This document shows positions 1 through 13,400 of a stretch of 64,000 nt of DNA, in pieces. The notes below the pieces were generated by a model. The model had not been told where the DNA came from. It was given only the letters and a program-made list of their open reading frames with translations, and did not search any database. Source of the DNA: Nereocystis luetkeana (Eukaryota; Sar; Phaeophyceae; Laminariales; Laminariaceae); assembly GCA_031213475.1 (NCBI GenBank), contig JARUPZ010000005.1, positions 10,053,260 through 10,117,259 on the forward strand. Reading direction: 5' to 3'. Both the position numbers and the translations under genes were made by a program. Numbering within the stretch: the first letter of the stretch is position 1; each line of letters opens with the position of its first letter.

Positions 1-29
1 GACATCAGCCTTTTTTGCATGGCGATCAG

Positions 30-3000
30 ATGGTGGACTACCTGTCGGCACTGCTGTCGATCTGCTTCATGACGTTCCTGGGCTTCACCGACGACGTGCT
101 GGACCTTCCTTGGCGGTGAGGCGCTTGAAGGGGGGCTGCCCTTGTATTATTTATCTTGCTACTGCCACCACTACTATTGTTGTAGGCAAGCACTGTGTGT
201 ACTACTGATTGTACATTGGAGAAGGGCTGTACCGAGGGGGGTAGCACACTCGTACCACTGGATGTATGCTATCGATACTATTACGGGGGACCATAGTTAA
301 TAGGGCCTATGGTATACATAAAAACCTATATATTTAACCATTTTTACTAACAATATTTGGTCCTACTAACTATGGCCCCCCGTAATAGGAGAGGCGAGTT
401 TCATCGCTATCGAACAACGAAACGTACTGTACACCGTCTCGTTGGCTATCGCCTACCTGGTAGTATATAGTCAATTTCGTTGTAGCCCTCCCAATTATGA
501 ATATCTCCGTTTTTTTCTACGTACCCTTTTCAGGCAATGACAGCACTGCCCCGTTTTCAAAACCGTTTCCACGTCTTTGTGTTGTCTCTTACTGGACACA
601 TTTAAGACTGGGAGTGTGTACTTGTCTAGGAAAAATAACAGGAAAAAACAGGTGCCGCGTCTTATACGATGCCAAAATATGTATTTATGTTAGACACAAC
701 ACCCAGCGTGAGATATAAGTACTTCGAATTATTAAATTATTTAGTAGTAAGCTTTTGGCCATTTTATTTCGTATTGTGACACATCCCAGCCAAGCAAGCA
801 CGCACAGCAGACAACACAGCTCTGCAGCAGCATGCAGCAGGAGCAGCCACTGCTCTGCATCTGGAGCGCACAGATAGCAACGCCATGCAATCCAAACCCC
901 CAACCCAAGTACAACCCGCTTCTCGGTGTGGTATGAACTCGCAGCCACCACCCTACAACAGCGGCAATCTCGGTGGCGTTCACGGGCATCCAACACGCGT
1001 GACTCAACCGACAGCCTCTCGTAGGAACTGGAAATAGTCGACCACGGTAATTCCCCGACCACAGCGAGTACACACAACACAACGAAGACCACACTTCACG
1101 GCACAACTCGGCACACATGCCGTAATTCCAACGCCCCGCCCAACTAAAGGCCGACTGGCGGGTAGCAAGCGCTCACACGATGGCGACCCGCCCAGTGATC
1201 TCTGTGACCCAAGAGACCTGACACGCTCGTAGCGTGACTGACTGCTCTCTTGCTCAGCCTGCAGCGTGAAGAAAGTGATTGTCTGGTACAACTTTTCCCC
1301 CCGATGTGATCGTTTCCTCCGTATATACTGCGGTGCACAACTTCATAATGCCTCCCGTACGAATGCCTACATATATTCCGAGCGTTGAAGACCAGTCTGG
1401 CTCGAGGGCAAGCCCTGCTGTGCTGCTGCTGCTGCTGCTGTTGATGCTGCCATTCTATTTCTTACGTACTCCCAAAGCTGAGACACGCGCCGAAGATGCG
1501 AGCGAGGAACTCGTATTTTCAGGCTTTTGAGAGCCGCAGCTCCTTCTTCAAGTTTCCGGAGTGAATTACTGCCCGCTGTGTGAAGTTAGTCCTCACCTTG
1601 TATTGTGTATGTTGATCAAGAAAACTACCGACTGTGACTCCATGTTATTAAATCATTTATTCGCTTTTTGTGTCCAACAGAAACCGCTATGCTAAGTTTT
1701 AAACACTGTGATAAATGCGGCTATATTATGTACAATACTCTTATGAACTTTCTTGCTTACGGAAGGACCTATTATTTACGAATAACCGGAGTAGTTAATG
1801 CGTCTAGTGACCTGATGCGGATATGTTTTTGTGAAGTTGAGACGTGAAACGTGTACTGTAAAGTGTGCGTATATATTGTTTGTGTATGCTTCTGTGTAAA
1901 TTTGCCACAGTAGCGTGAGTAGTACTCCCATTCAGTGCTGTCGGTATGCTCGTTTTTATGTATGTATTTAAAACGAGGGTCTTATCTGCAAGCCTTTGTT
2001 TCCTTCCTTTATATTTTCCTCTTTTGTTGTTGTTGTTGTTGTTTTTTTGCGTTTGTTCCTCCAACGGCAAAAGGTATAAGCTCCTGCTACCGACTGTGGC
2101 AACCCTTCCGCTTCTCTGCGCCTACGATGGCAGCACGTCGGTCGTTGTACCCAGGTCAGTGTGTAGGAGTTCAGGGTAAAGGCGTTAGTGTTGGGGTTTC
2201 AAACGAGAATCGAGCTCCATACGATACCGATGGACGGAACACTTCGCGATACCCCCCCCCCCCCCCGCCCCCCCGCCCCCTCCCCACTATATAGACCCTC
2301 CCCCCCCCCCTCCAAACTACCTCGAACTCCCTCTCCCTCTGTTCCCTCCCACGTCCCCGCTATCTTGAATTTCCTTCGCCCTCTCCGCACTATTTCGATC
2401 CCCGCCCCCCTTCCTCCCCGCTATGTCGAACTCGTGTTGCTGCCCGATGAAGGCCGCTGGACCAGCTCATGGTCGCCGGGGGCGGAGGGGCGTTGACGCT
2501 TGTCGGTAGAGCCGTTTCGTCGGTATTCCCCTTGACCGTGCCCGGCGACGCTGCCGGGAGGCTTCTCCTAGACCTAGGTGACGGCTGCGAATGTGGAAGG
2601 TGTTAGGGAGTGGCAGCGGTGGTGGTGGTGGTGGTGGTGGGGTGTTGATGTTGGTGTTGGCGGTGTTGGTGTTGTGGTGGCGGTGATGGTGATGGTGGTG
2701 ATGGTGTTGGTGTTGGTGTTTGTGATGTTGGTGATGGTGATGGTGATGGTGTTGGTGTTTGTGATGTTGGTGATGGTGTTGGTGTTGGTGTTGGTGGTGT
2801 TGGCGTTGTGGTTGTTGTTGGTGTCAAGTGTTGATAGTGTTGTGGTTGTTGATGATGCTAAAAGTAGTGGCGTCAGCGGGGACGTGTTATACTTTCAGAC
2901 AGGGGGGGGGGGGGGTTGTAGCCGTTTGCCAACAGTCTGGTCTGGCCCGAAAAGGAGGATGAAACACACGGAGCACCCCGATGCGCTCGGAAGCACCTTT

Positions 3001-6000
3001 TGCGCGGCTTCCTCCCGATATACACGGCACGCGTTGGTGGTTCTGAGGTACAATACTGCACACCTCGCGCAGACGATTATCTATCTGATCTATCTATCTA
3101 CAAGAGATTGTCTAGTTCCTCCCCTGCCGTTGTCAGAGGTGGTGCGAGATCTATGTACAAAACAGATCCCACCTAGGATACGCCATGAGCTAGGTCGTGC
3201 AGCTTCTACGGCTCCAACTCGGCAACACGATGAGCTAGATCACACAGATCATTCAGATCGTCTGCCCCAAAATATCTCGATCTGCAAAGTAGGAACGATC
3301 TGTCTGTTCTCTCCGAAGTGTGCAATGCTGATATCGATTCGGAAGCGGCACGAGTTTTTTTTTTTGCTTTTTCGTGATCGCCTGCGTTTCGGAGGACTGA
3401 ACCAAAAATACCTCCGGAGGGCTGAAAAAATAATATCGCACGTCGGCACAGATTCTATGCGATGGTTTGAAAAGCGTAAGCCTGACTTCAAACAAACCTT
3501 AGGTCCTAAGCCCCAACGGTGTGGGAAACTTCTCGGAAGTTTATGATGTGTAGCGAGAGGAGTTACGGTGTTGTGTGGAATCTCAACCCTTTTGTTTCGA
3601 AGCTGGTCCAGATCGCTCGTACGTGTGTCACTGACAAGAAAAAAACCCTCTTTGTTTCTGGTGACCCTGACCCGACGCCTTCGTTGACCCCTACACACAC
3701 ACACCCTCCCCGCGTGCTGGTCGCGTCTTGCCCCCGATACGCCCCCCCCCCCCCCCCTTCCGTCCCCTAGGCACGGCGTACATGGTGTACATGGGGATGC
3801 TTGCGGTCTTTTGCACCAACGCCGTCAACATTTACGCCGGCATCAACGGCCTCGAAGCCGGGCAGGTGGGATGGGAGCGGGAGGGGGGGTCTCGGGGAGG
3901 TCCGGGAGCCCAAGCAGTTGGCCGACGCTGTTCAGTGAACACCTTCTCAAGAGCTTGCGCAGGAAGGGGGAGGGGGTGGGGGTGGGGGTGGGGGGTAGGG
4001 GCGGGGGGCTCGCTTCCCACTGCGTCTTGCACCGTGTTTGGAAGTGATCACCGGGGTCAGCGAGGGCGCACGACACCAATTTCCCAAACACCTCATCATT
4101 AAAAAAATAAACGAACCAGAGGGGGGGGTGTACTCGACAGGAGATATATATGTACTCGATCTCATGCATGGATGTAGTCGTATGACCATAGACCCTCGCA
4201 TCCCTACAGTGCCGGGACGGAGCATGTCGGGTTTTTCACCGACCAGGCAGGCATTGCTTGCACCCAAGCGCGAAGCGCCGTGAGGTGTCTGGCGAGTCGC
4301 ATGAAGGGTGAGCTGCATCCTACTAAGAACCGCCTGTGAGGCACACTCGCATATGGATGATAGCTTCAATGGCTTCATTTAATTTTCACCAGAGGGGGGG
4401 GGGGGGTTCTGTGCAAATGAAGAGAACACACAATTGCGTTTTTTCCCAGGGCTCCTCAGGGAGGTCGTGACGGCTCTAACCCGCAGATCGCCTGAAGGAA
4501 GTATCTCACGGGTCGGGTCGGGTTGGGTTGGATCGGGTCAGGTCGGGTCGAGTCGGGTCGGGAAGTTTTCAGCTTCTGGCGAATCGGGTCCAATTACCTC
4601 ACCCGTCGGGCCGCCCTGATCCTCGAGGCTTTTGTCCCGACCCGTGAAAGGCGGTGTTTATTTTTAGTACGTGTTTGTGGTTGGAGTTGCATAATCCCCC
4701 CTATGGCTTGCGTCTCTGAAATAGTGGCGTGGTGGTGATGTGGGGAGTTTTTGTTTTCTTGTTTTTTTTTCGGAGGCCCCATCATGGTACAAATCATCGG
4801 GTATGACTTCACCACGCACGACGCAAATAAGCATCGGACTCATCGCGTGCAGTACCGGAGACATATCGCATCCGTGTGATAACCACGCCTGCCTCTCCAA
4901 AAAAAAGGGGGATGAGCGCCCAAACGTCGGAGGTGTCTCTATCCGGAGCAGCAACGGTACTCCGTCTCGAAAGCGATGCGCGGTTGATGGTCAAATGACT
5001 AAGGCGAGCACCAACTGATTACGGCCTCCCCCCCCACTCCTCCCCATTCACCCCTCCCCCTCCCCGCCCGCTCGCCCGCCCCTCGCTTTGATCTTGACAT
5101 CGCCACTCGACGAAACGAAACGAACCCAACCGACCTGAACCGGAACGAACCGGAACGAAACGGAACAAAACGGAACGAACCGGAACGAACCGGAACGGCC
5201 AGTCCTTCGTGGTGGCGTGCGCAGTCCTGGCGCACAACCTGCATGAGCTCCGCTGCGGCAGAAATATGGGTGATTGTTTTTTTTTTCGAAGTGTGCGTAT
5301 ACACGATCTTGCTTTTTATCACCGGCGAATACAAGCTTCCAAAGATGAGACAGAGAGATAGATGATTATCTAGTGATCTACAGCAGATCATCTAGTGTCT
5401 CACCCTGTCGTTTTGAAGAGGCTGCGCACGGCCTTAACCCTTGCTTCAGATCCATCTTCGGGGACAAATCACTTGGAATCTGACTGGTTTGTCCCCAAAA
5501 CGGGGCTGCAGTCCTAAAAAGGTTAATGCATAGTGCAGGTTCAAGCCCCAGGAAAGAGGGTGCTAGATCGTGCAGTTTCTCCCCGTGCAGTTTTTTTCCG
5601 GCTCCCATCCGACGACACGAGCTACATTGTGCACATCAGGAGTCTATCTTGCTCTGGATGATCTAGATCATCAAGTGGGAATGATCTATCTGATCTGTCT
5701 TGAGGTTGTGGTTGGTTACGAAAAGTGCTGGTAGTCGTTACTAGCCAAGAAGAGCATTATATGCATTACACCAGGTATCGAACTCGCTTTGCGTCCGACG
5801 AGTACCGATTGTCGTCAGCCATTCCGTGGACGACTTGAACACTGTTTTATGCTTGAGTGCCGCCCGGTGCCACGTTGCTGCATGTTCAGGGACGGCCTCC
5901 CGGGGCATTTTAGCGTGCCGAGACCAGCACTTGACGCGCTTCTGGGCGCCGAGTTTTTTATAGCGTTCGACGCCCGAGAGCGCTTCCCTAACATGATGCT

Positions 6001-7432
6001 TCCTCCCTCTTTCATTTTTTTTTCATGCCCTCCGCAAAGATGCGGGCGTCTACGGTCATAGGACTACTGCCATGCTTGACATCCGTACCCCCCCCCCCCC
6101 CCTCCCCGCCTCCGCCACCCCTCCCCCCTCCCCCGACGATTTTTGTTGTTGTTGTGGGGTGAGCGAAACCCTCTGTTGCAGAAAACCACACCTTCTCCGC
6201 CATGCTGCTGCTGCCCTTTATTGCCACCACACTGGGGCTGCTCCGATATAACTGGTGGGTATCGTGCTATACTACTGATAGTGTATCTCACAGCCTCTTG
6301 CAGTTTCGGGGTCTCCTTGGTATGAAGGCGTTTTCCGGGTGTAAGTAGTACGTACGCGAAAGGTTGCTCCAATACCGTTGGTGGGTAACGCGCTATGCTG
6401 TTAGTGTGTATTCCACCTTCTTGTAGTTTCGGGGTTTCCTCGGTATGAAGGCGTTTTTGGGGTGTATGTAGTCCGTACCTGAGGGGTTGGTCCGATATAA
6501 CCGGTGGGTAACGCGCTGTATTATTAATATTAATGTTGTGTCACACAGCCTCCTGTAGTTTTGTATTTTTTTGCTCGGTGTAAGCGCTTTTCGGATGCGT
6601 GGTGCTTGTGTACGTACCAGGTAGTATATGTACGTGTGCACGTGTCGTGGACAGAACTTACACAGCTTCTTGCACTTGGTATTTTTGCCTTGTATGAAGG
6701 TTTCGGTTCGGATGTACGTACGTGTGCGCGTGTATACATACGTACGCATGTGACGAGTTTAGGCTGGCCGCCCACAATATTTCGTGTTTAATATATGTTC
6801 TATGTACACATGAAGACGTTTTTCGGGTGTATGTAGTACGTAGTACGTGAAGAGGACAGGCCGCACCCTGGCGATGGCTTCAACATCTCGCCCCCCTACC
6901 CCTCCCCCCTACCTCGACCCCCCGCCCGTCCCCCCCCCCACTCGACCCCCCCCCCACCCTCATCTCGACCCCCCCCCCACCCCTGCTCCGTCTCGAAAGG
7001 GATCCGTGGTCAATGGTCAAATGACTATTAATACGGCAAGTAACAAATGAGACCCCCCCCCCCCGCCACCTCCCTCCCTCTTGGCTCCCACGGCACACGC
7101 TTCTGCCTGGTGTATACTTGGACGGTTTAAAAAATCCGTGGAAACCGCCTCCGAAGCGCGGTGCCATCCCCCCCCCGCCACCTCCCTCCCTCTCGACTCC
7201 CACGGCACACGCTTCTGCCTGGTGTATACTTGGACGGTTTAAACAATCCGTGGAAACCGCCTCCGATGTGCGGTGCCATGTGATGCTTCAGGTATCCGGC
7301 GAGGGTGTTCGTGGGGGACACGTACTGCTACTTCGCGGGAATGACCTTTGCCGTGGTCGGCATCCACGGACACTTCAGCAAGACGCTCATACTCATGTTC
7401 ATGCCTCAGGTATACCCTCTCTTTTATTTTCC

Positions 7433-7463
<31 letters not shown>

Positions 7464-10400
7464 TGCACCCTCTCGTTTCGCGGGCAGATTACTCGGAATG
7501 ATAACTTGAAAACGTGTCTCTGTGAAGGGTGCTACAGTTTATATAAACACCGTAGGGACAGCACTTTTTTTGCCTTGCAAGGCAGATTTTTATGAGGAGC
7601 TGTCTGGATGGAGGAGCTACCACTCTGATCGATACTCGTATCAGAGCCCGGATGGTTCTTGCATCCCGGTCAACATCGTCTGTGTTTGACGACGCTTCTT
7701 CGATGTAAACCTTAACCTTTCTCGTCCGGGTGTGCGTACGTACTTACCATTTTTTTTTCTTACGGTCCGTTTTTCGGGTAACGCATAGTTCCTCAAACGG
7801 AAGAAGGGGCCTCAGAACAACTGCCAGCACCCCTATTATACGCGGGACCACATTAAATAGGGGACCTACGGTACACACAGAAACCTATATATTTCGCTAT
7901 TTTTACCATCAAAATTTGGTCCTATTTACTGTGGTCCCCACACAAAACCTATATATTTCGCTGTTTTTACTATCAAAATTCGGTCCTATTTACTGTGGCC
8001 CCGACTATCAAAATTTGGTCCTATTTACTATGGCCCCCATTATCAAAAATTGGTCCTATTTACTATGGTCCCCACTATCAAAATTTGGTCCTATTTACTA
8101 TGGCCCGGCCAACCACACGGTGGGGGCCATAGTAAATAGGACCAAATTTTGACAGTAAAAATAGCGAAATATGTAGGTTTTTGGAAACCACAACGAATAT
8201 GACCAAATATTGTTATTTAAAATATGGAAATACATACCTGGTACCTGGTAGGTTTTTGTGTGTACCGCAGGTCCTATTTACTATGGTCCCCCGTAATAGT
8301 ACAGTGCAGTAGTACTATTAATGAAAGGATTAGGGCAGTGGATACCCCGAGCCCCCCGGTGATAAGCCAAAACAACCTTGACCCTTTCAGGACCGCAGTC
8401 CCGTTTTGGGGACAAACTACTTAGAATTTGACGGGTTTGTTCCCAAAACGGGATTGCGATTCTAAACGGGTTGACTACACAACGCTCTCTTATCCGTAGC
8501 GGGGGAGCCATAGTTAATAGGACCTGTGGTATACATAAAAACCTATATATTCAACCATTTTTACTAACAATAGTTGGTCCTATTAAATATGGTCCCCCGT
8601 AATATACAGTTTTTACTACAGTATAAAGGTTGGACGTGCCGATTTGATCGCGTTAAAAAAACCCCAAATGCTCTTGTCTTTGAGCGCTCTTAAATCGGAG
8701 TACCCACTGCTGTATCCCCTGTATATAGGACTGCACTCCTATTTTGTGGGACTATTCGCCTGGAAGTAGAGTCAGATTTATGATACTGGTGCAGCAGTGC
8801 AGCGTTAAAAGGGTACTATTACGGGGGATCCTATTAAACAGGGCCTACGTTCCAGACAAAAACCTATATATTTCGCTATTTTTACCAACAATATTTGGTC
8901 CTATTAACTGTGGCCCTCCGTAATAACAGTGAAGATTAGTACTTACCTGGTACTTGGACGTGGGGTGGGTAGCAGGAGTGCGTATGCGGCACCTGGTGTT
9001 TCACGAGGTTTGTTGGCGGTGTTGTTAGGGGGGGGGGGGGGGAGGGTAGAAGGCTTACAGCACTGTTGATTGGGCTTAGGGTGGAGGATGTTTTTTGCAG
9101 CAGCAAGAAAAGGTGTTGCAAACACGCACCTGCTGAGTTACACAGTACGAGGTTGGTGTTGGTGTTGGGGTGGTGTTGGTGTCGGTGAGGGTGTTGGTGA
9201 TGGTGGTGCTGGTATTAGTAGTGTTGGTGATGGTGTTGTTGGTAGTGGTGGTATTGTTGGTGTTGGTGGTGTTGTTATTTGTTGCTGCTGCTGTTGTTGC
9301 TGCTGTTGTTATTATTGGTACTGCTGTTGTCGTTGTTCAGATCACATGAACTCATGGTCCCAAGGCAGGCTCCAAAACATTGTGGAAGAGATCCTTGCTA
9401 TATAGTGACGATCATTGTATCTACTGTTGTTATCCGTGTCGAAAATAACGCGTTCCATCGCCGCTGCGAACACGATCGCGACGAAGGTGGTATCCTTTTT
9501 TTCATATATTTCCATGAAGTTCATACCCTGGTATGTATTTTCGATCAGCGGAACATCCACATTTTTGTGCAACTTCTCCCTTAATAGGTACCCTGGTAAG
9601 AATTTACGCCCCCTCCCCTCCCCTCCCTCCCCCCCCCCCCCCCCCCTCTCCTCCCCTCCCATATATCCCGTGAAACTATTACTAATACGGTAAATGTCTC
9701 GATATCGCTTTTTTATCCCCCCCCCCCCCTCCTTCCCCCTCCTCCGACACGGCATTTGCTTTTGGGTCGAACGTGCGCTGTGTTCTGACAATCGACGGAT
9801 TCTCGTACTGTTTTTTTTCGTTCTTGTTTTCTCATCGCCGTGGCCAGGTGTTGAATTTTCTTCTGTCGTTACCCCAGCTGTTCAAGGTCCTGCCGTGCCC
9901 GAGACATCGCCTGCCCAGGTGCGAAACTCCAAACGAGAACACTGCGCGAGAATCCCCAACAACAACCAAAAAGGAAAAAACCCCCGCCAAAACACGCGTC
10001 CGAGGGCAGGAGAAGAAAAAAAGACAAAAACAACAACAGCAAGACTAAAAACCAAATAAAGAAAAATATCGAAACATGGGAAAAAAAATCGTTTCGCTTC
10101 CCTTCCCTTCCCTTCCCTTCCCTTCCCTTCCCTTCCCTTCCCTTCCCTTCCCTTCCCTTCCCTTCCCTTCCCTTCCCTTCCCTTCCCTTCCCTTCCCTTC
10201 CCTTCCCTTCCCTTCCCTTCCCTTCCCTTCCCTTCCCTTCCCTTCCCTTCCCTTCCCTTCCCTTCCCTTCCCTCCCCTTCCCTTTTGCTCTGCCTGGTGT
10301 GTGTGTGCTTCGCTTCGACTTGGCCAGGATGAACACCAACACCGGGATGCTCGTCCCGTCGACCATGCCGTACCACGGCATCAACCCTGCCTGGCGCCTC

Positions 10401-13400
10401 CTCAGGTCGGCACCAGGTACAAACAAAAAAATACCTATATACACCTGTTAATTTCTCCAGCACGATTAGACGCGAAGCTGCGAGGGGAGAACGGGCTAAG
10501 GTCTTCTCTCGCGATGAAAACGCCTTCCAAGGCACTACACCGTAGTGAGGAGGTGGGATAAGCGCTTGCTATAGTTGTACTAGAGAGGGAGCAGGGGGAA
10601 TAACGGCCAAGACGTTGGATAGGGCGGGAAAAAAACACGACAGACACCAACAGGGAGGGTGCTCTAAAAGGCATAAGGGTGGCTTTGAAAAGAGCTTGTC
10701 AAGACCTGTCCATGGACACATCGATCGCTCGTCCCGCTTTCGCCAGTGTCCAGAAAATCAGCTTGGGAATTTCGTCCCAAAGGGGGTGCCGTTCACGGTA
10801 CGGTATGCGTCCACGAAGCTACGCACGGGCACCGGCGTTCATGCTCCGGGAAGGGGTTGAAAGGTCGCACCGAGGAGATGATTGATGAGTGGTTCTTGGA
10901 TAAACTAAGTCGTAGCGTTAACCCTATATTCCAGAACCCAGTTGCGTACGTATGCAGTTTTTGTTTTTTGCGCGTCCGCGCGTCTGCTCGTCACCCAGGA
11001 AACTCTCGTGCGCACAAACGTGTCGCGTGAGACACCGGCCTTGTGGGGCGCGCCATGGGGCCAATTGGCTCTAATCGGTTGGTTTCTGGTGTGGGGGCGT
11101 GGTACCGCATAACTCGCAAAATGAGGTGACACATCCAACTCGGACGAACCTCAACCATGGCTGAACTTTTCGACAACGGGGTTTGGGATACGAACAACCG
11201 CCCAGCGACGCGCCCGTGGAAAAATATCGACAGGGAATCTTCCCAAAAGCCGCCATTATCGGTTGTGTGCGCGGCCCCCCTTTTGATCCTTTTAAGGCAA
11301 AAACTGCAGAGTCCCGTTTTTGGGACCAAAGTACTCAAACTTCTAAGTAGCTTGTCCCCATAACGGGACTGCAGCCCTACAGGGGCTTGAGGTTGTGGGG
11401 AGAAAATCGGCTCTATAAAATTTCATGCTGTATAGGGGGTGTGCTATTTTATCACCCATGTGTGATACGGGGTGTACGGCGGTTTTAGTGTCGGAGGTGC
11501 GGCCAGTCGCCGGATCAGATACTACTAGTCTTGGCGCAGGAGCGCGTTCTAGGCAAGGGGTCGGATAGGACAGTAGTTCCGGGGTAGGGACGCCTTGAGT
11601 CAACGGGTTTAACACCAATTCTTGTGCAGGGTCGCGTTCAAGTCAAGGCGTCAAGTGCTATGCATAGTGCCAGTTTAGGGACGCGGTTAGTCGAGGGGTT
11701 TTAGTACCAGTTCTTGTGTAGGGGAGGGTTCCGTCAAGAAGGTCAACCCGCGGTCTCGCTATCAAAATCATCTTCGCTCGTGCAAGCGCGGCACCGGCGA
11801 TGCCTTCCAAGGGTCGCATGCCCCCCCCGACCCCCCCCCCCCCCCCCTCCCCTACCCAGCTTCCCAAGACAACACGTGGACGGAAACAGTTTCAGTAGAA
11901 GCGCCTGATGGGTAGAGGAGAGGTACTCCTGCTATTTATAGCCTACTCAGTCAGTAGCCTACTGCTTACTCAGTCAGTAAGCCTACTACCTACTCAGTAG
12001 CCTACTGCCTACTCAGTCAGTAAGCCTACTGGCTACTCGGTCAGTAGCCTACTGCCTACTCAGTCAGTAGCCTACTGCCTACTCAGTCAGTAGCCTACTG
12101 CCTAATCAGTCAGTAGTCTACTGCCTAGTCAGTCAGTAGCCTACTGAGTCAGCGCTGACCGACTAGGCTAGCAGGCGATCTCTTCAATTCAACAGGTGAT
12201 ATTATTGGGGGCTTTTTCCGTCCGCTTGTTGTCTTGTGTGATGCGGGGCCACCCTACCGCCCCGCGCGCGTGGTGGCGGTGGCCGAGCGTGGATTGCTGA
12301 GCCTTTTGCAGGCCTGCGACATTCCTGTCGTTTTCGTACGGGCACGGGTCACGTACACGTTTTTTTTATGTTATCGTCTATTGTTTTTTCCCTGAACTAG
12401 GTTTATCGTCCACTGTTTTTTCCCTGAACTAGATTTCTTTTTTCCACTCCAGAATTGTTGTTGGACTCTACCTTGCAACCATGGGTTGGATTGTGACGAT
12501 GAGTTAGTTCATGTTGACATAACAACATCAACCACAAGTTTCTTGCTCTTCTTTCAGCCCACCCCGCGTGGTCGCTCGTTCGCGTGCGCGCGTGCTCGCG
12601 TGCTCACCTTTTGGCTGCCTGCGGCACGTGTGTGTTCTATCGACCCCGCGCAGATGACGAGGTGATCAACTTCACCCTGATCAACTTCGTCCTGCACGTC
12701 TTGGGTCCCATGCGAGAGCGCACCCTCTGCACTCTCCTGTTGGTGAGTGGCTCTGACCTCGGGGCATTTGTTAGAGTTACCCGTGTTCGAGGTTTCGTAG
12801 TCTGGTACTACTTGAGATACCAAGCGGCCGTTCTTGTCTGTACTATTTATTACGGGGGACCATAGTTAATAGGACCAAATATTGTTAGTAAACATGGTTC
12901 AATAGATAGGTTTTTATGTATACCATAGATCCTATTAACTATGGCCCCCCGTAGTAGTAGGGATGGAAGCTCCCGGTACAGGGTGCCGGAAATTACCGGT
13001 ATTATTCTTCGGCTGTAGGTAGCTCTAAAGCTGATTTGAGGTGTTTACCTATAGGTGACTGGTGATACCCCTGGGAGCTGCCATCCTTGGTATATACCTA
13101 ATCGTACTGTACGAGGAAAGGTGATACGCCGACTGTTGGTCGCAAAAGTCGAGTCGGGAAGCCCCCGCAGACACGCACACGGAGGCGTTTCTCCCACCCA
13201 CCCACCCACCGTGAAAACACTTCCATAAAGGTTGAGTAGGGTGGTGCAATCGCGTGACAACGTTTTCTTCAGCAGAAGGCAGATCCGCGCCTTGAGCTAT
13301 TTTGTTTTCGGCGGGCAGGAGCGAAGTGTCTGGTCTGGTGCTCTGTCTGCTGTGCTCGATGTGCTGCTATAGTTTTTGGCGGTGGTGCTAGGATTTGATG

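Noticed and set aside
2578..3546. 322-residue + strand ORF
   Set aside because: Starts in the GGTGTT microsatellite and runs through unrelated intron sequence; no protein character.
4507..4564. Telomere-like GGGTC/GGGTT repeats
   Set aside because: Short, irregular and internal; no plant- or algal-type telomere unit.
9869..10561. Long ORFs on both strands with GREGK or SLPFP repeats
   Set aside because: Produced by the TTCCC pentamer array.
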